A stretch of 64,000 nt of DNA from Profftia lariciata (GTDB taxonomy: Bacteria > Pseudomonadota > Gammaproteobacteria > Enterobacterales > Enterobacteriaceae). A program made the position numbers and the translations under genes. Below, piece after piece: positions 1 to 9,793 of the stretch. The stretch is from the NCBI RefSeq assembly GCF_020541265.1, contig NZ_CP045925.1:682001-746000 (forward strand), given 5' to 3'. Numbering within the stretch: position 1 is the first letter of the stretch; the number at the start of each line of letters is the position of its first letter. The notes below the pieces were generated by a model that saw nothing but the letters and a program-made list of their open reading frames with translations, had not been told where the DNA came from and did no database searches.

Positions 1-1533
1 ATGAATAATTACTGGAGTTAAACGTTGATTTTTTTGATCAATATAAAAAGCTTTTAAACGACCAGGTAATGAAAAATCAAGTTGTACAGTACCACACTGC
101 CATGCACGATTCAAGCAATCATACAAAGTAAACTCAATTTTAGGTCCGTAAAAAGCTCCTTCACCAGTCTGGTATTCAAAAGAAATATTTTGTTTTTTCA
201 ATGCTTGAGTTAAATCTTTTTCTGCTCGTTCCCATATTGCATCACTACCAATACGTTTTTTTGGACGAGTAGAAAGTTTGACTAAAATTTTTTTAAAACC
301 AAATATGCTATATATGTCATATACCATCTTTATACAGCTTGTAACCTCATCATGTATTTGCTCTTCAGTACAAAAAATATGTGCATCATCTTGCGTAAAA
401 CTGCAAATACGCATTAAACCATGTAATGCGCCTGATGGTTCATTACGATGACAGCTACCAAACTCACTCATACGTAACGGTAAATCACGATACGATTTTA
501 AACCTTGATTAAATATCAGAATGTGGCCTGGACAGTTCATAGGTTTAATGCAATATTCGCGATTTTCTGAAAATGTAGTGAATATTGCATTTTTATAATT
601 TTCTAAATGTCCTGTTTTTTCCCAAAGTACGTGATCCATCATAAATGGACTTCTAACTTCTTGATAATTGTATTCTTTGAGTTTGATGCGTACGAATTTT
701 TTAAGTTCTTGGAAGATTATCCAGCCATCATTGTGCCAAAATACCATTCCAGGCGATGTTTCTTCTATATGATATAAATTCAACTGTCTGCCAATTTTAC
801 GGTGATCACGTTTTTCAGCTTCTTCTATGCTTTTGAGATAATATGTTAATGCTTTTTTTTCTGCCCAAGCAGTACCATAAATACGTTGTAATACGATATT
901 ATTACTATTACCACGCCAATAAGAACCAGATGATTTCTGTAATTTAAAATGATGACAAAAACGCATATTAAGTACATGTGGTCCACGAGACATGTCAATA
1001 TATTCTTTGTGGTAAAATAAATTTACCCGATCACAATGATTAATATTTTCATTTAAAATAGCTATTTTATATGGTTCTTGACGTAATTTAAAAATATTTT
1101 GTGCTGCTTGCCAACTGACTTGCTTTTTAATAACTTGATAATTCTTATTTGCTAATTCATGCATACGTTCATTTAGTAACTCAAGATCTTTCTTTTTTAA
1201 AATTTGATTAAGCTCTATATCATAATAAAAACCATTATCTATGACACGTCCAATTGCCATTTTAGTGTTTGGCCATAACTGCTTGATAGCATGTCCTAGA
1301 AGGTGGGCACAGGAGTGACGAATAATTTGTAAACCTACTTGATCTTTTGCAGTAATAATAGATACATCAGCATCAGTAATAATATGATCACAAGCATCTA
1401 TTAATTTACCATTAACACAGCCAGCAATACAATGTGCTGCTAAACTAGGTTTAATACTCATAGCAACATCTATTACAGATATAGATTCATTAAATTGATG
1501 TTTACTACCATTAGATAAAGTAATAACGGGCAT
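1..1533 (-). CDS. thrS: Threonyl-tRNA synthetase (N-terminal 511 codons; cut by window edge)
   Basis: Class II aminoacyl-tRNA synthetase that charges tRNA-Thr in the cytoplasm. The reading frame starts at the ATG complementary to 1531-1533, after an AAGGAAT ribosome-binding site, and runs off the left edge, so 511 of about 642 residues are visible. Domains follow the family order: TGS-like N1 (about 1-60), the N2 editing domain with the HSCAH motif (His73, His77), and the class II catalytic core. Zinc ligands Cys334 (in MNCPGH) and His385 are present. His511, the third ligand, is the very last codon in the window. Residue 182 of the editing pocket is Ser (SRGPH) where E. coli has Cys; His186 is kept. 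In E. coli thrS is followed by infC-rpmI-rplT, which would lie outside the window to the left. The upstream neighbour greA is not the usual one. Confidence 0.98.
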   Translation of the reverse strand, partial: MPVITLSNGSKHQFNESISVIDVAMSIKPSLAAHCIAGCVNGKLIDACDHIITDADVSIITAKDQVGLQIIRHSCAHLLGHAIKQLWPNTKMAIGRVIDNGFYYDIELNQILKKKDLELLNERMHELANKNYQVIKKQVSWQAAQNIFKLRQEPYKIAILNENINHCDRVNLFYHKEYIDMSRGPHVLNMRFCHHFKLQKSSGSYWRGNSNNIVLQRIYGTAWAEKKALTYYLKSIEEAEKRDHRKIGRQLNLYHIEETSPGMVFWHNDGWIIFQELKKFVRIKLKEYNYQEVRSPFMMDHVLWEKTGHLENYKNAIFTTFSENREYCIKPMNCPGHILIFNQGLKSYRDLPLRMSEFGSCHRNEPSGALHGLMRICSFTQDDAHIFCTEEQIHDEVTSCIKMVYDIYSIFGFKKILVKLSTRPKKRIGSDAIWERAEKDLTQALKKQNISFEYQTGEGAFYGPKIEFTLYDCLNRAWQCGTVQLDFSLPGRLKAFYIDQKNQRLTPVIIH

Positions 1534-4500
1534 TTATATTCCTTATCTGTAACTATCTTTATACGAAGCAACTAGGTAAAAATAATTTATTTCTATAAAG
1601 TATATTATTATATATTTCATGTAATTGAATTTTATAAGCATCTAAATAATAGAGATATTATTAAAAAAAATAATTATCAATATAGTTTTCTAATTTATAA
1701 AACTACTCTATATAATAATATATTATAACATGACTATTATAAATAATCTAATATAACCCATTTTTAATACTACAAATATACTTCTAATCATGGAAATATT
1801 ATTACAAATTAGAAATTGTTCTAAGTTTTATAATTTTTAATGTATACCGAATTGTAATTCAGTAATAGACATAACTAATAATATCAAATATTCTAAGATA
1901 ATTATAAATCTAATGAATTTAAAATATCGGTAATAATACATCTAAATTATTAGATATTAAATATAATTTATTTGTATTACGATTAAACTGGTACTAATTA
2001 TAATAGTGTATTAGCACAATTTTTTAAAAATTTTATTTTTTAGCGTTATAATACTAAAGTGGTTTATAATTATAGAAATAAAATTATTTCCTTATAAAAT
2101 CGTGTTTTGTTAGATAATTTCTAACTTAATTAGAATAAATATTCATTAGCTTCATTGCTGTTATATTTAGTTATAAAATATTATAATAAATCTTGATTAG
2201 TATGAGATGATTATTCTTTTGATGCCAAAATTTATTCTTTTAAATTAACAATTAAAATAACATACAAATATATAATACAAAAGTTTAATGTATTAAAATT
2301 TTCTACTAAAAACATAATAAAATAAATGTTAATTATATGTAATGCAAGAACAGTACAATATTATTTATTATATATTTTATATAGTACATACTGTTGATTC
2401 TTGTATATAAAAAATATTTTTTGATTGATTTTAAAATATAAAGATATTCTTTAATGATTGTTATAAATTTATATGATTATATTAATAATAAATAAAGTTA
2501 TTTATTATCACTTATAGTTTAATAATAATTATATATAGATTTGAAAATAGTAATATTGATATTCAGAAAAATATTCTTACTAACAAATATAAAAAAATTA
2601 TATATATTAATAAACCTAAATCTTCATTGTTTAGGTACTTCACTTACATAGAATGTAACTTTTATTACAATAAATTTTTCATTTATATTATGAAATAACG
2701 TGTTATAATATCTTATATAAAAAATTAAAAAAATTTTTATATTATAAATCATTTTATGAAATAAATAAGATATTTTATATATCATAAAAAAATTTAAATA
2801 GTATTTTATTATTATAGTATGCATTACTTATAATTATCATAAGTAAATTAATTTTAATTATGATATATAGGTATATTATATGTAAAAATGATTTAGAGAA
2901 CAAAAAATATTAAAACTTAACATTATATCTGCTAACTAATTACATGAGTTAATTAGTATTATATAGTTTTTAATGTATATAAATTTTATAATAAAAATTA
3001 TTAGTACAATTACTCAGTAGATTACATCTTAACTACACTCCAAAAAATAAAAAATATTAACCAGGATTTTTTATTTTACTAAATAGTAAATAAAAAATAT
3101 AGTTCTATTTTTATAATACATCATAATTATGATAATAATATTTAAATGTATTATTAAATAATTTTAATATATTAAATATGTTAAATAAATGTTTCTAAAT
3201 CTAAGTATGAGAAGATTTATTATCAATTTTTTAATTATAATACAATGTAAAATATTAAGAAGTTTTAAGTAGTTACAAGATATTCATTTACTACTCATAA
3301 AATTTATTGTAAAACTATATCGTTATATTATTGCTATATAAATAAAATAAATTTTAGGTAAATAATTAGTTAAGAAAAAAATAATTATAAACTTACTATC
3401 AATAGTCAGTTATGATATTTTTTAAGTAAACATAAAGTAATAGAAATCATTAGTCATTACATTGATTTCATTTAATATATAATATTTACTTAATATTTTT
3501 AATAATTAAAATAAAATTTATGCAATCATTAAAGGGATAAGAACTTGATAATTTATTAAAATTATAGTATATTTTTATGCTCAATCATACTAACATATTA
3601 TAAATACTACAATACTACACAATTAATATGTATTATGTCAAAAAATAATAAATATTATTTCATTAATAATAAAACATATTTAATAGTATCTTCAATGAAT
3701 ATTATATATAATAAAAACCAAAATAATATATCAATGCTTAATACCTTTAAAATATTTAAAATTATTATTTTTTGATAATAAAATATAATCTTTCTTTATT
3801 AGTCAGTAGTATACATAAGTTCAACGTTATGATTATAATAATAATGTATCATCACCTATCTAAAGTATGTTTAAGATAAACTAAATAAAATAAGTGTAAA
3901 AAAATATTTAATGCAAGAGAATAATTATATTTTTTGAATAAAAATATTTGTAATTAAATAGTTATATAAAATATTAAAAGATAATAATTTTAATGTAATT
4001 ATGATTATATTATTTAAAATAAACATTAAAATATAAATTACTATGTATGGATGATAATACAGAAAAATATTTTTACAATGTTTTAATAAAAAAATCGTTT
4101 AATTATTACCTTTGTAAAGATATTTGTATTTAATAATAAAATTTAAAAAAATAAATTAAAATTTTATCGATGGGATGTATATTAAAATATACTTTGTGTA
4201 TTTAATAAATAATTTATTCTAAGAATAAATACTATACTACGATAATCATTGAATGATCATAAGTATAGACAATGTAGTTTATTAGCATTATACTAATAAA
4301 TTATAAAATAAAATTTTCATTGTTAAATTCAGCATTTTAAATTATGAATTTAAATCAGTTGTAGTTATGTAATCAAAGTAAAGAAACCATATATACTTAA
4401 TTATGAAATTTTATTATTATCTATAAATATAAATAATTATTCTAATTAAAATAAACAATTATATATACAATACAACAATATTAAGTTTTATAACTAATCA

Positions 4501-4724
4501 TTAAAATATATAACATATATGTTAAAGTTAAATATTTATAACTCATATATTTTAAATACAATATTTTTTATTGCATAATATATTTGTTAAACATGTAAAC
4601 ATTATAATACATGATGTATACCAAAACATATTATTTAAAATAACCTTATATTTTGTCTACTATATCACTTATTACAAGAAATTAATTAAGATAAAGTATA
4701 GCTCAAAAGGTAATTAAAACTATT
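1534..4724. other. Gene-free AT-rich stretch between thrS and greA (3.2 kb)
   Basis: No reading frame resembling a protein and no tRNA fold was seen. The only frame above 60 codons (2624-2824, minus) is low-complexity Ile/Tyr/Phe/Lys typical of random AT-rich DNA. Two neighbouring inverted repeats occur at 4212-4230 (ATTTATT arms) and 4232-4268 (CTATACT outer arms with a nearly perfect inner arm). A weaker 7-bp hairpin lies at 2614-2636. thrS and greA are not neighbours in E. coli, so this stretch also marks a rearrangement junction. It is probably the eroded remains of lost genes. Confidence 0.7.
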
Positions 4725-5201
4725 ATGCATAATATTCCTATGACGTTGCGTGGTGTAGCACAATTACGTGAAGAATTAGAGTACTTAAAAAGTGTTCGTC
4801 GTCCAAAAATTATTTCCGATATATCCGATGCACGTGAAAATGGTGATTTAAAAGAAAATGCTGAATACCTTGCTGCTCGTGAACAACAAAGTTTTTGTGA
4901 AGGTCGTATCCAAGAAATAGAAGCAAAATTATCTAATGCAAATATAATTGATGTTACTAAAATTTCAAATTTTGGCCGTGTTATTTTTGGTTGTACAGTT
5001 AGTGTGAAAAATTGTGCTGATAAAGATATACACACTTATTCTATAGTAGGTGATGACGAGGCTAATTTTAAACAAAATCGTATTTCTATTAATTCACCTA
5101 TTGCACGTGGTCTAATCAACAAAAAACAGGGTGATATTGTTAATATTAATACTCCTAAAGGTCAAGTAGAATTTGAAATTATAAAAGTTATATATGTTTA
5201 A
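4725..5201 (+). CDS. greA: Transcription elongation factor GreA
   Basis: GreA enters the secondary channel of RNA polymerase and stimulates cleavage of backtracked transcripts. The protein has 158 residues, the same as E. coli. The N-terminal coiled coil carries the hallmark tip ARENGDLKENAEY (about residues 42-54) with the acidic pair that coordinates the catalytic metal. The C-terminal FKBP-like domain ends in the usual KGQVEFEI strand. An AAGG ribosome-binding site lies upstream of the ATG at 4725. The gene stands alone: yhbY, which separates greA from rlmE in E. coli, is missing in the 422-bp gap that follows. A 19-bp imperfect hairpin starts 38 nt after the stop codon. Confidence 0.98.
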   Translation: MHNIPMTLRGVAQLREELEYLKSVRRPKIISDISDARENGDLKENAEYLAAREQQSFCEGRIQEIEAKLSNANIIDVTKISNFGRVIFGCTVSVKNCADKDIHTYSIVGDDEANFKQNRISINSPIARGLINKKQGDIVNINTPKGQVEFEIIKVIYV

Positions 5202-5623
5202 TATATTAAAAAAACGTTAAATTATTTTATGATTAAGTAATGCTTTTAGGTTATAAAATAATATATCTATAATAATATATTATTATAAAAGCATACTAAT
5301 TACCGATAAATTAATTATTGCATGTTTATTACAAGTATTAAAATTTTATGTATTATAGTTTGATCATATCAAATATTTATTTATATTATAGATCAACTTA
5401 TCGTTTATTAATTTGATATATAAATATATGTTATTATTATATAACATAGTATTTAGTAAGATTATTAGATAATATTGTATTATTTATATATAATATATCT
5501 TTTTAATTAAATTATTTTTTATTTATAATACTATATTACATTCATATCTACAGTATTATCATCAAATATAATTGATTATACTTTCAAATAACATTAAATT
5601 ATTATTTAGAGAATAAATATTAG
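5202..5623. other. Spacer between greA and rlmE (former yhbY site)
   Basis: This 422-bp spacer has no credible gene. E. coli carries yhbY (about 97 codons) at this place; I could not read any remnant of it. A two-part hairpin lies at 5240-5294: a 9-bp outer stem (ATGCTTTTA with TAAAAGCAT) and a 10-bp inner stem (5257-5266 with 5275-5284). It may act as the greA 3' end. Confidence 0.6.
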
Positions 5624-6250
5624 ATGGGAAAAAAACGTTCTGCTAGTTCCAATCGTTGGATGCACGAACATTTTAATGATAAATATGTAATTCAAGCTCA
5701 AAAAAAAGAATTGCGTTCTCGTTCTTGGTTTAAATTAGATCAAATACACAAAATTGACAAATTATTTACATTAGGAATGAATGTTATAGATTTGGGTTCA
5801 TCGCCAGGCGGATGGTCACAATATGTTGCTAAAAAAGTTGGAGATAGAGGAAGAGTTATTGCTAATGATATTCTTCCTACGCATCCTATTATTGGTGTTC
5901 ATTTTTTACAAGGTGATATTCGTGATAAATTAGTGATGAAAGAATTAATAAAATGTGTAGGTAAAGATAAGGTGCAAGTTGTAATATCAGATATGGCACC
6001 TAACATGAGTGGTCTACCATCAGTAGACATTATGCGTGCAATATATCTAGCGGAATTAGCGTTAGATATAACTAAGGATGTCTTAGCTCCCGGTGGTAAT
6101 TTTTTAGTAAAGATGTTTCAGGGAGAAGGCTTTGATGAGTACCTTACGCAGATTCGCTTACTGTTTACAAAAGTTAAGATTCGTAAACCTGATGCATCCC
6201 GAGCACGTTCGAGGGAAGTATACATCGTAGCTACAGGGCAAAAAATATAG
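5624..6250 (+). CDS. rlmE: 23S rRNA 2'-O-ribose U2552 methyltransferase RlmE (RrmJ/FtsJ)
   Basis: RlmE methylates U2552 in the A-loop of 23S rRNA, a late step in 50S assembly. The protein has 208 residues against 209 in E. coli. The SAM-binding motif DLGSSPGGW is at residues 56-64. The catalytic tetrad of the family can be read at Lys37, Asp123 (SDMAPNMSG), Lys163 (VKMFQGEGF) and Glu198 (REVYIVA), each shifted by one from E. coli because of a one-residue N-terminal difference. It is followed after 48 nt by ftsH, as in E. coli where the two are cotranscribed. Retention in a reduced genome fits its strong effect on ribosome assembly. Confidence 0.98.
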   Translation: MGKKRSASSNRWMHEHFNDKYVIQAQKKELRSRSWFKLDQIHKIDKLFTLGMNVIDLGSSPGGWSQYVAKKVGDRGRVIANDILPTHPIIGVHFLQGDIRDKLVMKELIKCVGKDKVQVVISDMAPNMSGLPSVDIMRAIYLAELALDITKDVLAPGGNFLVKMFQGEGFDEYLTQIRLLFTKVKIRKPDASRARSREVYIVATGQKI

Positions 6251-6298
6251 TACCCTGATGCTTATTGTTAACACAGTTGTAAATATGAGGTTCATCCC

Positions 6299-8206
6299 TT
6301 GAGTGACATGGCAAAAAACCTAATACTTTGGTTGGTCATTGCAGTAGTACTAATGTCCCTGTTTCAAAGCTTTGGGCCCAGTGAATCGAATAACCGTAAG
6401 ATTGATTATTCTACTTTCTTAACTGAAGTTAATCAAGATAAGGTACGTGAAGTCCGTATTAATGGGCGTGAAATTAATGTTACTAAAAAAGATAGTAATA
6501 AATATACAACATACATTCCTATTAACGATCCTAAAATGTTAGATTCTTTATTAACTAAAAATGTAAAAGTAATTGGCGAACCACCTGAAGAGCCAAGCTT
6601 ACTTACCTCTATTTTTATTTCTTGGTTTCCCATGTTTTTATTAATTGGAGTATGGATTTTCTTTATGCGTCAAATGCAAGGAGGCGGTAAAGGTGCAATG
6701 TCTTTTGGCAAGAGCAAAGCTCGTATGCTTAATGAAGATCAAGTTAAAACAACATTTGCCGATGTTGCTGGCTGTGATGAAGCAAAAGAAGAAGTTTCAG
6801 AATTAGTTGAATATCTTCGTGACCCAAGTCGTTTCCAAAAATTAGGTGGTAAAATTCCTAAAGGTATTTTAATGGTTGGTCCTCCTGGTACTGGTAAAAC
6901 CTTATTAGCTAAAGCAATAGCTGGTGAAGCTAAAGTACCATTTTTTACTATTTCAGGATCTGATTTTGTTGAAATGTTTGTTGGTGTTGGTGCATCTCGT
7001 GTGCGGGATATGTTTGAACAAGCCAAAAAAACAGCTCCATGTATTATCTTCATTGATGAAATTGATGCTGTTGGCCGTCAGCGTGGGGCTGGTTTAGGTG
7101 GTGGTCATGATGAACGTGAACAGACTTTAAATCAAATGTTAGTTGAAATGGATGGTTTTGAAGGTAATGAGGGTATTATTGTTATAGCTGCTACTAATCG
7201 TCCTGACGTACTTGATCCTGCGCTACTACGTCCAGGACGTTTTGATCGACAAGTTGTTGTAGGTCTACCAGATGTGCGTGGCCGTGAACAAATTTTAAAA
7301 GTACACATGCGTCGCGTACCTTTAGCAATAGATCTTGATTCTTCTGTTATTGCTAGAGGTACACCAGGATTTTCTGGTGCTGATTTAGCAAATTTAGTCA
7401 ATGAAGCTGCACTATTTGCAGCTCGTAATAATAAGCAAGTTGTATCTATGGCTGAGTTTGAAAAAGCTAAAGATAAAATTATGATGGGCGCAGAGCGTCG
7501 TTCAATGGTTATGACTGAAAAACAAAAAGAATCTACTGCTTACCATGAAGCAGGACATGCAATTATTGGTCGTTTAGTGCCTGAGCATGATCCAGTACAT
7601 AAGGTAACAATTATTCCAAGAGGTCTAGCATTAGGTGTAACCTTTTTCTTACCACAAGGAGATGCTATTAGCTACAGTCGTCAAAAACTAGAGAGCATAA
7701 TTTCTGTTGCTTATGGTGGACGTTTAGCAGAAGAATTAATTTATGGTATTAATCATGTTTCTACTGGAGCATCACAGGATATCAAACAAGCAACAACAAT
7801 AGCTCGTAACATGGTTACCCAGTGGGGATTTTCAGAAAAACTAGGTCCACTATTATATGCAGAAGAAGAAGGAGAAGTATTTTTAGGACGTTCTGTTTCT
7901 AAATCTAAACACATGTCTAATGAAACCGCACGTATTATTGATCAAGAAGTTAAAGCGTTGATAGAACGTAACTATATACGCACTCGTCATTTATTAGAAG
8001 AAAATATAGATATTATGCATGCAATGAAAGATGCATTAATGAAATATGAAACAATTGATGCTCTTCAAGTTGATGATTTAATGGCTCGTCGTGCGGTTCG
8101 TCTGCCAACTGGTTGGGAAGAAGAGAAGAATAATAATTTAAATAACAATGATCATAATGCTAATCAAAATGTATTAGATAATACCGATAATCATAATTGT
8201 ACATAA
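6299..8206 (+). CDS. ftsH: ATP-dependent membrane zinc protease FtsH
   Basis: Hexameric inner-membrane AAA+ protease that degrades misfolded membrane proteins and, in enterics, LpxC. There are 635 residues against 644-647 in E. coli. Two membrane segments (about 7-25 and 100-125) flank a short periplasmic domain. Walker A GPPGTGKT is at 194-201 and Walker B is IIFIDEIDA. The zinc site HEAGH is at 416-420, with the third ligand Asp494. The start is taken as the TTG at 6299 (reading MSDMAKN) because a GAGG ribosome-binding site lies 8 nt upstream; the ATG at 6308 would leave 17 nt. The C-terminal tail after the protease domain is Asn-rich and has drifted. The folP gene that normally follows is absent. 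Confidence 0.98.
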   Translation: MSDMAKNLILWLVIAVVLMSLFQSFGPSESNNRKIDYSTFLTEVNQDKVREVRINGREINVTKKDSNKYTTYIPINDPKMLDSLLTKNVKVIGEPPEEPSLLTSIFISWFPMFLLIGVWIFFMRQMQGGGKGAMSFGKSKARMLNEDQVKTTFADVAGCDEAKEEVSELVEYLRDPSRFQKLGGKIPKGILMVGPPGTGKTLLAKAIAGEAKVPFFTISGSDFVEMFVGVGASRVRDMFEQAKKTAPCIIFIDEIDAVGRQRGAGLGGGHDEREQTLNQMLVEMDGFEGNEGIIVIAATNRPDVLDPALLRPGRFDRQVVVGLPDVRGREQILKVHMRRVPLAIDLDSSVIARGTPGFSGADLANLVNEAALFAARNNKQVVSMAEFEKAKDKIMMGAERRSMVMTEKQKESTAYHEAGHAIIGRLVPEHDPVHKVTIIPRGLALGVTFFLPQGDAISYSRQKLESIISVAYGGRLAEELIYGINHVSTGASQDIKQATTIARNMVTQWGFSEKLGPLLYAEEEGEVFLGRSVSKSKHMSNETARIIDQEVKALIERNYIRTRHLLEENIDIMHAMKDALMKYETIDALQVDDLMARRAVRLPTGWEEEKNNNLNNNDHNANQNVLDNTDNHNCT

Positions 8207-9793
8207 ATTATTAGTAATAATAAAAATAAATTAACAAGATAATATTATAGTTTAATAAATAAAAATAGACTAAATATTACTTAATATCAATAACACTTAT
8301 ATTATTATATATAATTATTTTTAACTAATATCACAAGTATTTATAATAACTAAGATGATATTATGTATATTACTTTATCGTTTATAAATAGATTATTATT
8401 TAATAAAATTAGTATAAATTATTAGTTACATCATAACTTTAAAAATCACAATTAATGATTTAATTATAGAATAAGATTACATATGCAATCATATATTCAA
8501 TAATTACATAATTCTTATAAACTCTAATAGGAGTACTTACTCAGTAAGTACTCCTATTAGAGTAATCAATATTTTATATCTTTGTAAGATCATACAAAAT
8601 TCGTACTAATAATATAGTAAAATATAAAAATATTATTTATATAACTTAAAACGTATTGTATAAATAATCTTTATTTATTTAATATGATAATTGTATCTTT
8701 ATATAAAATACTAAAAATTTCATTACTTGTTACTAAATATTAACTTAGATGTAATTCTAAAAATAGAATTTTTATTCTATTACATAAGTAAATTAAAGTA
8801 ATAAAAATATATTTTATATTATGAATACTTAAACATTACTCATACTAAATATATTAAATGAGTTATATTATTACATAATAAAAACTTTAAATAATCTTTC
8901 TATAAATATATATCAAACAATTTAGATAAATCTTATGTATACATAAGATAGAAATATTAATTTTACTATTAATTTATATTAAATCATTTGATTCTAGTAA
9001 TAAGGTTGTATGACATATATATCAGTATACTCTATAAGTATTATTAATAATTTATTAAGTGTTTAAAATAATTAAAAAATTTTAATAATTTTATAAAATA
9101 TATTAATACTATTAAAATAGTAAACAGATATGATTATTAATTATGATTAATATATTATTATCATGATGTAACACAAATTATAATTTATTTTTTTTAACAG
9201 TGATTAAATAATAATCAATATAGATATGATACAAATCAGCACGATAAAATAAGAGTGTTAAAACAAATTATTATCTTTAATAACTTACATAAATTAATAA
9301 GATTTATCTTTCTGTCTAATCCTAGCAAATTAAAAATAATAAAAAATATGAATCATTATGATTATCCCTGATATTGATAAAATAAATAAGATATACAATA
9401 TAGGACAAAATACAATGATATAGTAATATAAAATAAATTATATATATTTAATATCGTATTTAAGACATATGATAATATTTTTATAAAAAATTTTGTTTAT
9501 AAAAATTAATTTTTATTGTAAGTAGAATATCAAGAAATATGATATATTGTTAGTTTATCTTATGTAATTTATCATTCTTTAGATTACTAATTTTAATTAG
9601 TATATCTTATAAAGATATGGTTATTATTTTCTATAATTCAATCAAACATAGTGTATATTAATCAATAGTAATATGTACTGTAATGTCCTTGATGCTAAAA
9701 ACCCACATATAACTTAGTAGTTTATTATATAAAAACAATGAAGATAATGTTTATTGTTATTATCTTACACTGTTAAATAAAGGATATAAACTT
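8207..9793. other. Gene-free spacer between ftsH and glmM (former folP site)
   Basis: folP (dihydropteroate synthase) occupies this position in E. coli. No frame with FolP motifs can be read in these 1,587 bp, so it appears fully eroded. The spacer contains a perfect inverted repeat at 8521-8563 (listed separately), a 20-bp perfect palindrome at 8930-8949 (TCTTATGTA arms) and an imperfect hairpin around 8741-8797. No tRNA-like fold was seen. Confidence 0.65.
8521..8563. repeat. Perfect 43-bp inverted repeat (20-21-bp arms, 1-3-nt centre)
   Basis: The left arm at 8521-8540 begins ACTCTAATAG and is exactly complementary to 8544-8563, with TCA between them. The stem contains about 40% G+C, far above its surroundings. 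It lies 315 bp after ftsH. There is no U-run directly after either arm, so it is not a textbook intrinsic terminator, but it would form a very stable hairpin in RNA of either strand. Function unknown: a terminator or an RNA-end-protecting hairpin are both possible. Confidence 0.85.

Noticed and set aside
2624..2824. 66-codon minus-strand frame in the thrS-greA spacer
   Set aside because: Composition is almost only Ile, Tyr, Phe, Lys and Asn, as expected from random AT-rich DNA. No ribosome-binding site or family motif was seen.
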